A stretch of DNA of 13,890 nucleotides, taken from Desulfurococcales archaeon. Lineage in GTDB: Archaea; Thermoproteota; Thermoprotei_A; Sulfolobales; NBVN01. The first letter of the stretch is position 1. The number at the start of each line of letters is the position of its first letter. Below the pieces are notes generated by a model. The model did not search any database, was not told the origin of the DNA, and saw only the letters and a program-made list of their open reading frames with translations. Position numbers and translations under genes: made by a program. The stretch is taken from assembly GCA_027083115.1 (NCBI GenBank), contig JALWQN010000116.1:1-13890 (forward strand), read 5' to 3'. Below are positions 6,440-12,600 of this stretch, one piece after another.

Positions 6440-7317
6440 AAGTACTTCCTCAGTAGGTAGGCTGTAACGTACTTAACTAAGTGAAGCCGGTATTCCTTAG
6501 TTGCTCTCACGTCAGTTATTGGGTTAACTTCCTTAAGCACTAACTTAATTGCTTCCTTAATTAACTCATTGATTGGCGCGTCCCTCCTGAATAGTTCCTC
6601 AACCGAATCCATGTAGAGGGGCGTTGGCGCCACTGAAGCGAAACCTAACCTAACTATCCTTTCCCGAGGTTCTGTTTTGTTGGCGAATAAGGCAGCTATA
6701 CCCACTACCGCCAGATCTTCTGAGGTCCTCACTGCCTTAAAGTACTCTCCCTCAGAGCCTTCGGGGGGTTCAGGAATGATTATTTTCGTTATGACTTCAT
6801 CCTCCCTCATCACTGTCTTCTTAACTCCCGTGAAGAACTCCCTTAAGGGAACCTGCCTCCTCCCCCTTAGGGAGGCTAACTCGAGCTTAGCCCCGTAAAC
6901 CAGTAGTGGTGGTACTGAATCAGCTGCTGGTGAGGCATTAGCTATGTTGCCGGCTAGGGTCGCTCTCTCCCTTAATGAGGGGTCAGCTAACTTACGTATG
7001 GCTCCATAAAGCACCGGGTACTTAAACCTAACTAATTCGTTCCTCCCTAACTCACCTAAAGTTACTGAAGCACCAACAACTAATCCCCTGTCTCTTGTGT
7101 GCTCCAGAAGATGCAGTTCATTAATTCCCTTAACGTCAACCACTACCTTAGGTCTCCTAATGCCTGACCTCATATCCACAAGCAGGTCCGTTCCCCCAGC
7201 AAGTAGTGAGGCCTCCCCACCCAATTCTGCCTTAAGCTGAAGGAGTTCATTAAGTGATGATGGCCTGCGGTAGGTGAAGTTAGGGAGGGTTGTCCTGAAG
7301 TGAAGTACTGAAGCCAT
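6433..7317 (-). CDS. Molybdenum hydroxylase medium subunit, FAD-binding
   Basis: A 294-residue flavoprotein subunit of the same hydroxylase, matching CoxM-type proteins in length. It holds the two FAD signatures of the family: LLAGGTDLL (38-46), and ERATLAGNIANASPAADSVP (117-136), where family members usually read T-x-G-G-N with AGD. Gly-to-Ala changes at these two spots are seen here, while the overall loop is preserved. The C-terminal part from about 190 (EYFKAVRTSEDLAVVGIAAL) is the CO dehydrogenase flavoprotein C-terminal domain. It takes electrons from the [2Fe-2S] subunit and passes them to an acceptor not visible here. The ATG at 7317 begins 2 bp after the large-subunit stop, with GGAGG (7328-7332) as ribosome binding site inside the end of that gene. 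Confidence 0.93.
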   Translation of the reverse strand: MASVLHFRTTLPNFTYRRPSSLNELLQLKAELGGEASLLAGGTDLLVDMRSGIRRPKVVVDVKGINELHLLEHTRDRGLVVGASVTLGELGRNELVRFKYPVLYGAIRKLADPSLRERATLAGNIANASPAADSVPPLLVYGAKLELASLRGRRQVPLREFFTGVKKTVMREDEVITKIIIPEPPEGSEGEYFKAVRTSEDLAVVGIAALFANKTEPRERIVRLGFASVAPTPLYMDSVEELFRRDAPINELIKEAIKLVLKEVNPITDVRATKEYRLHLVKYVTAYLLRKYLG

Positions 7318-7319
7318 AA

Positions 7320-9692
7320 TTAACTCGCCTCCAGAAGCTCCTTCTCTAGGGCCTCAAGCAATTCAGGCCTCTGCCGCATTACTGCCTGAAGCAGCTTGTC
7401 GGGAGTTATGGGTAATTCATTTATCCTGACCCCTATTGCGTTATGGATTGCGTTAGCTATTGCTGCTGGCCAAGGAATCATGGTTAACTCACCGATCCCT
7501 TTAGCTCCGTAGGGAGCGTTCTTCTGCCCAACACCCAAGAACTCAGCAACCATCTCATCAGGAATGTCCTCAGCCCTAGCCACCTTATAGTCAGTGAAGT
7601 TAGGGTTGAGCAGGCGGCCTTCAGGATCTACCTTCAGTTCCTCATTAAGGGTTATGCTTATTCCCATTACCGCACCCCCATAGACCTGCCCTAAAGCTAA
7701 CCCAGGATTAATTACTGGTGTGTCAAGAACCGTGACTGCCTTCAGCACCTTAACACGCATTGTCAGGAGGTCTACCTCAACCTCAACAGCCCCAGTCCCG
7801 AAAGTCATGAAGGGCTTAGGTTCTCCCTTACCTGTCTCAGGATCTAGGTATGTCGTTTGTGAGGGTACGTGAGAGCCCCTACCTATCAGTGGTCCGTGGA
7901 TTGCTCTGCCGTTAGGTAGTGTGTAACCTAGGGCCATCTCAGCAAGAGTTATGCATTCCCATGGCTTCCCCTTAACGCATGCCTTACCCTCGCTTACCTC
8001 GACCTCATCCCTGAAGACCCTGAAAACTAGCGAGGCGATTTCCTTAGCCTGATTCTTTAGGTCATCAATAGCCCTAAGTAGGGCCTGACCCTCAGAGAAA
8101 AGGCCTCTTGAACCAACAGTCTGCCATGTATACGCTACTGAATCAGTGGACCTTGCTGGCGAAACCCTTACTTTCTCGACAGGAATACCTAGTTCCTCAG
8201 CAACTATTTGGGCTAACGCATTAATTGTTCCTTGACCCATCTCTCCGGTGCCGACGAGAACATCTATTGAGCCGTCCTCATTGACCTTGACTATGGCTGA
8301 TGATGCGGCATTAGATGGTTGGACAGGGCCCTTCCAGAATGAAGCCATACCTACCCCACGGAACTTCCATGGTTCCTTCGGTTTCTTTATCTCCTTACCT
8401 AACCTAATCAGTTCTGCAGCCCGCTTCATTGTTCCTGCTGGGTCGCCAGCGTCCTCCCTAACACGGACTTGGGTTGGTAGGTAGGACTTGCCCGGAACTA
8501 TTGCGTTCCTTAACCTAAGCTCTAACGCATCAATACCTAATTCCTGAGCTAACTTATCCATCTGTTGCTCGAAAGCGAAGTGCATTTCCTGCATTCCGAA
8601 ACCGCGGAAGGCTGTGGTAGGTACTTTATTCGTGTATACGGTTACTGAATCAACATGTATGTTAGGGATCTCGTAAGGGCCTGTTGGGACGAAACCCACT
8701 GACCTACCTATGTTCACTGTGTAGTCGGCGTAAGCTCCCGCATCAAGGTAGTACTCCCCGTAGTGAGCCACTAACTTACCTTCCTTAGTTGCTCCTGTCC
8801 TCATCCTGAATAGGTAGCCGGCTCTCTGAGCCATGAAGAAGAAGTTCTCCTCCCTGTTTAGCTCTAGCCTAACAGGTCTCCCACCTAACCTCATAGAGAA
8901 CAGGACGGGTATGTGCTCAAGAAGTAAGCCGGCCTTACCTCCGAAACCGCCTCCTGTAAAGGTGTGGTGGACAATGACCTTGCCTTCAGGAAGACCTAAT
9001 GATGCAGCAAGCAGGTGCCTGACCGCGAAAGGAGATTGATGGGATGACCATATCTCTACTGTACCGTCATGAAAGACTCTTGCAGTACCTACCCAGTTCT
9101 CAAGGTATGCGTGACTAATTAGTGGCTCCCTATAGACTCCCTCAACAACCACGTCAGCCTTCCTGAAGCCCTCGCTCACGTCACCCTTACGTAGCTTAAG
9201 GTAGTTAGCTATGTTCGTTCCTGGCTTAGGGTAAACGAATGAGGCGTGCCTATATTTACTCATTTCCTCATGAATTATTGGGGCGTCAGGACTTAATGCC
9301 TCCTCAATAGTTAATACTGGCTTAAGTGGTTCGTAATCCACCTCAATCAATTCTGCTGCTTCTTCTGCTGCTTGTAGTGTTTCTGCTACTATTCCAGCTA
9401 CTGGTTGGCCGTAGTATAGTGTTTTACCTCTTGCGAGAACGTCCCTGTCCGCAGCATAGAGACCAACCTTAAAAGGGAAATCATCACCAGCAAAAACCCT
9501 AACAACCCCAGGCACCCTAAGAGCCCCAGATAAGTCAATACCCTTAATTCTTGCGTGAGCGTATCGTGAACCAACCAACTTAGCGTAAAGCATGCCAGGT
9601 AGCTTCACGTCATAAGCATATATTGCGTCACCAAATACCTTCGACACGTCCTGGCGGGGGATAGGCTTACCTACGTATTTATATGACCTCAA
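7320..9692 (-). CDS. Molybdenum hydroxylase large subunit, Mo-molybdopterin-binding (xanthine dehydrogenase/aldehyde oxidoreductase type)
   Basis: A 790-residue catalytic subunit. The N-terminal a/b hammerhead domain runs to about residue 150 (GKPIPRQDVSKVFGDAIYAYD). The molybdopterin-binding domains follow with GGGFGGK (247-253), the active-site loop AFRGFGMQE (361-369), GTGEMGQGT (481-489) and the C-terminal GAKGIGE (729-735), whose E735 is the expected catalytic base. The loop is AFRGFG, as in xanthine dehydrogenases and aldehyde oxidoreductases, and not the AYxCSFR of true aerobic CO dehydrogenase, so the substrate is probably an aldehyde, purine or other N-heterocycle; it cannot be fixed from sequence. 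Family members use the MCD or MPT cofactor, and no maturation gene (XdhC/CoxD/CoxF type) is in the window. TTG at 9692 is chosen for the ribosome binding site AGGTGAT (9696-9702). First gene of a large-medium-small operon. Confidence 0.93.
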   Translation of the reverse strand: MRSYKYVGKPIPRQDVSKVFGDAIYAYDVKLPGMLYAKLVGSRYAHARIKGIDLSGALRVPGVVRVFAGDDFPFKVGLYAADRDVLARGKTLYYGQPVAGIVAETLQAAEEAAELIEVDYEPLKPVLTIEEALSPDAPIIHEEMSKYRHASFVYPKPGTNIANYLKLRKGDVSEGFRKADVVVEGVYREPLISHAYLENWVGTARVFHDGTVEIWSSHQSPFAVRHLLAASLGLPEGKVIVHHTFTGGGFGGKAGLLLEHIPVLFSMRLGGRPVRLELNREENFFFMAQRAGYLFRMRTGATKEGKLVAHYGEYYLDAGAYADYTVNIGRSVGFVPTGPYEIPNIHVDSVTVYTNKVPTTAFRGFGMQEMHFAFEQQMDKLAQELGIDALELRLRNAIVPGKSYLPTQVRVREDAGDPAGTMKRAAELIRLGKEIKKPKEPWKFRGVGMASFWKGPVQPSNAASSAIVKVNEDGSIDVLVGTGEMGQGTINALAQIVAEELGIPVEKVRVSPARSTDSVAYTWQTVGSRGLFSEGQALLRAIDDLKNQAKEIASLVFRVFRDEVEVSEGKACVKGKPWECITLAEMALGYTLPNGRAIHGPLIGRGSHVPSQTTYLDPETGKGEPKPFMTFGTGAVEVEVDLLTMRVKVLKAVTVLDTPVINPGLALGQVYGGAVMGISITLNEELKVDPEGRLLNPNFTDYKVARAEDIPDEMVAEFLGVGQKNAPYGAKGIGELTMIPWPAAIANAIHNAIGVRINELPITPDKLLQAVMRQRPELLEALEKELLEAS

Positions 9693-9695
9693 GAT

Positions 9696-9702
9696 ATCAC
9701 CT
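9696..9702 (-). promoter_or_regulatory. Ribosome binding site that decides the TTG start of the large subunit
   Basis: AGGTGAT, an excellent match to the archaeal anti-Shine-Dalgarno, ends 3 nt before TTG at 9692. No ATG or GTG start fits equally well. Confidence 0.65.
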
Positions 9703-9733
9703 AAACTTTCTTACAACTAACCAGCGAATTAAC

Positions 9734-9749
9734 CCTAAAAAATTATTAT
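9734..9749 (-). promoter_or_regulatory. Candidate TATA region of the molybdenum hydroxylase operon
   Basis: The minus strand has an A/T-only run with ATAATAATTTTTTAGG some 42-57 bp before the TTG start. A start site about 25 bp downstream would give a leader of roughly 20-28 nt that includes the ribosome binding site, unlike the near-leaderless genes nearby. The exact box is uncertain because the whole area is AT-rich. Confidence 0.35.
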
Positions 9750-9823
9750 GAAAAACACGATAAGAAATGTCTAAAATTTATTTAATTACCTTAATAACTA
9801 CGCAACATTTACGATGGAGACTA

Positions 9824-9880
9824 CATGAACAAATAATTAAGTCATGTATAGACCCCTTAATGACTTCAAGCCCGTTCATG
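9824..9880. repeat. Nested inverted repeat (two-tier stem) just behind tRNA-Ser
   Basis: The outer arms CATGAAC (9824-9830) and GTTCATG (9874-9880) are exact reverse complements, as are the inner arms AAGTCAT (9839-9845) and ATGACTT (9860-9866). They are separated by 8 and 7 unpaired bases, with a 14-base loop. The result is a stem, internal loop, stem and terminal loop of 57 nt, beginning 5 nt after the tRNA 3' end. It could be a processed 3' trailer, a terminator-like structure or a small RNA. I see no box C/D, and no ACA trinucleotide at the expected place. Confidence 0.5.
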
Positions 9881-9885
9881 GTTTG

Positions 9886-9973
9886 TGGCGCCGGGGGCGG
9901 GATTTGAACCCGCGCAGGCGCGAAGCCCACCGGCTCTCCAGGCCGGCCCCTTAGACCGCTCGGGCACCCCGGC
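9886..9973 (-). tRNA. tRNA-Ser (anticodon GGA)
   Basis: An 88-nt class II tRNA on the minus strand. The acceptor stem GCCGGGG (9973-9967) pairs with CCCCGGC (9896-9890), followed by discriminator G and a genomically encoded CCA (9888-9886). The anticodon stem CCGGC/GCCGG encloses loop CTGGAGA, giving anticodon GGA (9939-9937), which reads UCC and UCU serine codons. A long variable arm (GGC TTCGC GCC) marks it as serine type. The T arm is GCGGG-TTCAAAT-CCCGC. The length leaves no room for an intron, although introns are common in crenarchaeal tRNAs. A TATA-like AATTAATT (9994-10001) is centred about 25 bp before the mature 5' G. It lies 82 bp downstream of rps10. Confidence 0.96.
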
Positions 9974-9993
9974 CAATAATGTTTTTGCTGTAG

Positions 9994-10001
9994 AATTAAT
10001 T
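9994..10001 (-). promoter_or_regulatory. Candidate tRNA-Ser TATA box placed for a leaderless tRNA
   Basis: AATTAATT with an A-rich stretch upstream on the minus strand (AAAAACAA) that could be the BRE. Its centre is 24-25 bp from the first base of the mature tRNA, so transcription would begin at or next to position +1 of the tRNA. Confidence 0.4.
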
Positions 10002-10031
10002 TGTTTTTAGCTGATTGATTTAATTGGTTTG

Positions 10032-10045
10032 AGAAAAGCTTTTCT
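10032..10045. repeat. 14-bp palindrome downstream of rps10
   Basis: AGAAAAGCTTTTCT is a perfect palindrome starting 11 bp after the rps10 stop. On the minus strand it ends in TTTTCT, so it may help to end the rps10 transcript before the tRNA gene; it may also be chance. Confidence 0.3.
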
Positions 10046-10055
10046 TTAGCCTTAA

Positions 10056-10370
10056 TTACCTGAGTATCTCTAGCTCTATGTATACGTCATCAGGCACCCT
10101 AACCCTCATTATTTGCCTCATGACTCTCTCATCAGCGGCTATATCCAGCAGCCTCTTATGTATCCTCATCTCCCACCTCTCGTAGACCTTCCTTCCTTCA
10201 CCATGAGGTAACCTAAGTAAGGGAACAACTAATTTCTTGACTGGGAGAGGTATTGGCCCCTTAACCTCCACACCAGCCTTCTTAGCTATCTTAACTAGTT
10301 CGTCAGCTACCTCACTTAAGTGAGCTACGTTAGTGCTCCAGAGCCTTATCCTTACTTTATTGCCTGCCAT
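10056..10370 (-). CDS. rps10: 30S ribosomal protein uS10
   Basis: A 104-residue protein of the length usual for archaeal uS10, which sits in the head of the small subunit. It starts with the typical strand KVRIRLWSTNVAHLSEVADE. It has the loop region PIPLPVKKLVVPLLRLPHGEGRKVYERWEMRIHKRLLDI, in which R-x-P-H-G-E-G-x-x-x-Y-E-x-W-E-M-R-x-H-K-R is the archaeal form of the conserved block. It ends with PDDVYIELEI. It lies 74 bp downstream of tuf, the order found in most archaea. The ATG at 10370 lies 35-43 bp after a good TATA box (CTTTTTAAC, 10405-10413), so it can be transcribed separately from tuf with a leader of about 10 nt. Confidence 0.96.
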   Translation of the reverse strand: MAGNKVRIRLWSTNVAHLSEVADELVKIAKKAGVEVKGPIPLPVKKLVVPLLRLPHGEGRKVYERWEMRIHKRLLDIAADERVMRQIMRVRVPDDVYIELEILR

Positions 10371-10404
10371 TCCCGCTACCCTTTACTGGATTGGTTCCTG
10401 AGTG

Positions 10405-10413
10405 TTAAAAAGC
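10405..10413 (-). promoter_or_regulatory. TATA box of rps10
   Basis: The minus strand reads GCTTTTTAACA around this position, a good crenarchaeal TATA box, 35-43 bp before the rps10 ATG. It lies in the tuf-rps10 gap, so rps10 need not depend on tuf transcription. Confidence 0.5.
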
Positions 10414-10444
10414 ATTAGTTGTTTTGTGGTATGTTCCTCAAAAA

Positions 10445-11764
10445 TCACTTCTTCTTTATCTCCACCTTGGTGGGAACTACATCCATAACTACGCCAATAC
10501 CTATGGTCTTACCCATGTCCCTCATCGCGAACCTTCCTAACTGAGGTATTTCACTGTATTTCTCGAGGACCATGGGCTTGATTGGCTTGAACTTCATTAT
10601 TGCTGACTCGCCCGTCTTAATGAACTGCGGGTTCTTCTCAGATATCTTACCTGTCCTCGGATCTAGCTTGCCCTGAATCTCAATTATTCTCGCAGCTACT
10701 GACGCCGTGTGTGCGTGAACTACTGGCGTGTAACCTACGTGGACTGCCGTAGGGTGCCAAACCACATAAGCCCTGGCAGTGAATTCCTGAATGACTGTGG
10801 GTGGGTTATCTATGTGGCCAGCTACGTCACCCCTCCTAACGTCGTTCTTCGAGATGCCCCTTACGTTGAAGCCTATGTTGTCTCCAGGTAGTGCCTCCTG
10901 AAGCTTCTCGTGATGCATCTCTATGGACCTAACCTCACCGACAACTCCCGGAGGCATGAAAACTATTTTGTCACCGACCCTTATCTTCCCTGTCTCCACC
11001 CTACCTACTGGGACAGTACCTACTCCAGAGATAGTGTATACTTCCTGGACAGGTATCCTTAAGGGCTTATTGACCGGCTTAGGCGGTGGAACCACCGCAT
11101 CAAGCGCCTCAAGAAGTGTTGGTCCCTTATACCATGGCATGTTCTCGGACTTCTTAGTTACGTTGTCGCCAGTCCATCCAGAAACGGGGACGAAAGGTAT
11201 CTTATCTACCTTATAGCCTAAGCCCCTCATGAACTTCTTTAGGGTGTTGACGACCTTATCGTACCTTTCCTTACTCCATGGTGGGTCAGTAATGTCCATC
11301 TTGCTTATGGCAACAACAACTTGGTCAATGCCCATAGTTCTTGCAAGAACAATGTGCTCCATTGTCTGGCCTTCCCTACTCATTCCTGCCTCAAACTCTC
11401 CTGTCTTTGCCGAAACCACTAGGAGGGCTACGTCAGCCTGGCTGGCTCCAGTAATCATGTTCTTAACGAAGTCCCTGTGGCCTGGGGCATCAATGATTGT
11501 CCAGTAGTACTTAGGTGTCTCGAACTTCATGAAGGTTAAGGCAATAGTTACTCCCCTATCCCTCTCTTCCTTAAGTCTGTCAAGGAACCAAGCGTACTTC
11601 TCTGTCTCCTTACCGGCCTTCTTAGCAGATTCCTCAACCTCCTTAACCATCTTAGGGTCTAGGGCCCCTAACTCAAGCAGTAAGTGACCTACTAAAGTGC
11701 TTTTACCGTGGTCTACGTGACCTATCACGACCAGATTAAGGTGTTCCTTCTTCTGCTTACTCAT
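10445..11764 (-). CDS. tuf: Translation elongation factor EF-1 alpha (aEF1A/EF-Tu)
   Basis: A 439-residue GTPase that brings aminoacyl-tRNA to the ribosome. G1 is GHVDHGKST (15-23), switch I has EERDRGVTIALTF (67-79), G3 is DAPGH (92-96), and the G5 region is PVSGWTGDN (193-201). G4 reads S154-K-M-D where nearly all EF-1A proteins have N-K-M-D; the codon is AGC, so it is not a misread start or frameshift. Domain 2 (IPVQEVYTISGVGTVPVGRVETGKI) and domain 3 (FTARAYVVWHPTAVHVGYTPVVHAHT … RFAMRDMGKTIGIGVVMDV) are complete. The ATG at 11764 is preceded by GAGGTGAT 6 nt upstream and a strong TATA box. It lies in the archaeal 'str' cluster, between rps7 and rps10. Confidence 0.97.
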   Translation of the reverse strand: MSKQKKEHLNLVVIGHVDHGKSTLVGHLLLELGALDPKMVKEVEESAKKAGKETEKYAWFLDRLKEERDRGVTIALTFMKFETPKYYWTIIDAPGHRDFVKNMITGASQADVALLVVSAKTGEFEAGMSREGQTMEHIVLARTMGIDQVVVAISKMDITDPPWSKERYDKVVNTLKKFMRGLGYKVDKIPFVPVSGWTGDNVTKKSENMPWYKGPTLLEALDAVVPPPKPVNKPLRIPVQEVYTISGVGTVPVGRVETGKIRVGDKIVFMPPGVVGEVRSIEMHHEKLQEALPGDNIGFNVRGISKNDVRRGDVAGHIDNPPTVIQEFTARAYVVWHPTAVHVGYTPVVHAHTASVAARIIEIQGKLDPRTGKISEKNPQFIKTGESAIMKFKPIKPMVLEKYSEIPQLGRFAMRDMGKTIGIGVVMDVVPTKVEIKKK

Positions 11765-11770
11765 TACAAC

Positions 11771-11778
11771 ATCACCTC
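11771..11778 (-). promoter_or_regulatory. Strong ribosome binding site of tuf
   Basis: GAGGTGAT, 6 nt before the ATG, is among the best matches to the anti-Shine-Dalgarno in the window. It contrasts with the near-leaderless ribosomal protein genes rps7 and rps10 on either side. Confidence 0.7.
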
Positions 11779-11810
11779 TTCAACTCGTCAAATACTAAGG
11801 CATACTTACC

Positions 11811-11819
11811 TTATAAAAG
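11811..11819 (-). promoter_or_regulatory. TATA box of tuf
   Basis: CTTTTATAA on the minus strand, a near-consensus archaeal TATA box, 47-55 bp before the ATG. The predicted leader is about 24 nt and contains the ribosome binding site. Confidence 0.6.
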
Positions 11820-11833
11820 TTTTTTAAAGCGTT

Positions 11834-11853
11834 CTTAAGCCTTCACCTTAAGC
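11834..11853. repeat. Two copies of CTTAAGC upstream of the tuf TATA box
   Basis: CTTAAGC occurs at 11834-11840 and 11847-11853, a 13-bp period, 15-34 bp upstream of the TATA box. Because CTTAAG is itself palindromic, the pair could be tandem regulator sites. The hexamer is also common in coding parts of this genome, so chance is possible. Confidence 0.25.
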
Positions 11854-11866
11854 GCCTAGCCGTGAA

Positions 11867-11894
11867 CTACTGGCTTCAGGCAGGAACCTAGTAG
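11867..11894. repeat. Hairpin in the rps7-tuf intergenic region
   Basis: CTACT-GG-C-TTC pairs with GAA-CC-T-AGTAG: ten base pairs with one bulge on each side and a 6-base loop (AGGCAG). On the minus strand it follows a T5 run (11895-11899) that comes 13 bp after the rps7 stop. It may protect or end the rps7 mRNA. Confidence 0.4.
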
Positions 11895-11912
11895 AAAAAG
11901 TAGGGTTTCCGA

Positions 11913-12506
11913 TTACCTGGAGCTTAAGGCAATCCTCTCTATCTCCTCCTTCTTCGATATCGCGTAACTTCTTGAGTCATTGCTTGCTGCAAGAATTACT
12001 TCTTCAGCGAGCGCTTCAGCTATGCTCTTAAGCGAATTGAAGGCCGCGTTCCTTGCTCCCTCAGTAAGGAACCTTAGGGCTAGGTCAACCCTCCTTAAGG
12101 GAGCCACATCAACAGCCACATGATATATTATTCCCCCATACATTATTCTCGTTGTTTCTTCCCGGGGTGCTGAGTTCTCTATAGCCCTCACCAGAACCTG
12201 AAGCGGGTTCTCCCCAGTCTTAGCGTTAATTATTTCGAAGGCCGTCTTAACTATGTTGTAGGCTAGGTGCTTCTTACCTGCGTTCCTACCGTGCCTCATT
12301 AACTTATTCATTAATCTCTCAACCACAGGCACTTCCGACTTACCGAATCTCTTGTGCTCGTGCCTGCCTCCCGTGTGAGGCAAGTAAACAGGCCTTAACG
12401 ATATGTACTTCTTGAGGCTCGGGTCCCTAACCACTACGCCCTCGAAGGACCACTTACCGAAGAGCTTTATTTCGACAGTGCCTATACTTAGTTCTTCCTC
12501 AACCAT
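11913..12506 (-). CDS. rps7: 30S ribosomal protein uS7
   Basis: A 197-residue archaeal-type uS7, which organises the 3' domain of 16S rRNA. An archaeal N-terminal extension (about residues 1-55: IKLFGKWSFEGVVVRDPSLK) precedes the conserved core. The core includes VVERLMNKLMRHGRNAGKK, NPLQVLVRAIENSAPREE, the b-hairpin YGGIIYHVAVDVAPLRRVDLALR and the C-terminal helix LTEGARNAAFNSLKSIAEALAEEVILAAS. It ends in KKEEIERIALSSR, the usual archaeal R-rich tail. The ATG at 12506 is 34-42 bp after a TATA box (12540-12548); the leader is thus very short. It is separated from rps12 by an opposing gene, so it must use its own promoter. Confidence 0.97.
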   Translation of the reverse strand: MVEEELSIGTVEIKLFGKWSFEGVVVRDPSLKKYISLRPVYLPHTGGRHEHKRFGKSEVPVVERLMNKLMRHGRNAGKKHLAYNIVKTAFEIINAKTGENPLQVLVRAIENSAPREETTRIMYGGIIYHVAVDVAPLRRVDLALRFLTEGARNAAFNSLKSIAEALAEEVILAASNDSRSYAISKKEEIERIALSSR

Positions 12507-12538
12507 TCCCTAACTACCTAACGAGTAAACACTAACTG

Positions 12539-12556
12539 GATTTAAAAGATTTAAGT
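12539..12556. promoter_or_regulatory. Shared divergent TATA region of rps7 and the DUF151 gene
   Basis: GATTTAAAAGATTTAAGT contains two TTTAAA-like cores. On the minus strand CTTTTAAAT suits rps7 (ATG at 12506). On the plus strand TTTAAAAG or TTTAAG suits the gene beginning at 12601. The core TTTAAA at 12541-12546 is its own reverse complement, so one box could serve both directions. Confidence 0.45.
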
Positions 12557-12589
12557 GCTGTTACCGATTCCTAGATGCATTAAGGATTA

Positions 12590-12595
12590 AGGTGG
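12590..12595 (+). promoter_or_regulatory. Ribosome binding site that favours the TTG start of the DUF151 gene
   Basis: AGGTGG ends 5 nt before TTG at 12601. The alternative in-frame GTG at 12592 lies inside this motif and has only a weak GGA upstream. Confidence 0.5.
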
Positions 12596-12600
12596 ATCAG

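Noticed and set aside
9352..9385. Small repeat in the large-subunit gene (GCAGCAGAAGAAGCAGCAGA) with codon choice slightly unlike its surroundings.
   Set aside because: It encodes the conserved Ala/Glu-rich helix QAAEEAAELIEVDYE of the family, so protein constraint explains it.
5944..9692. Annotation of the three-gene operon as CO dehydrogenase (coxLMS).
   Set aside because: The large-subunit loop is AFRGFG and not AYxCSFR, and the Cys that carries the Cu-S-Mo site is absent.
9886..9973. tRNA-Ser as an integration (att) site of a mobile element.
   Set aside because: No second copy of the tRNA 3' end, integrase gene or foreign gene block is present in the window.
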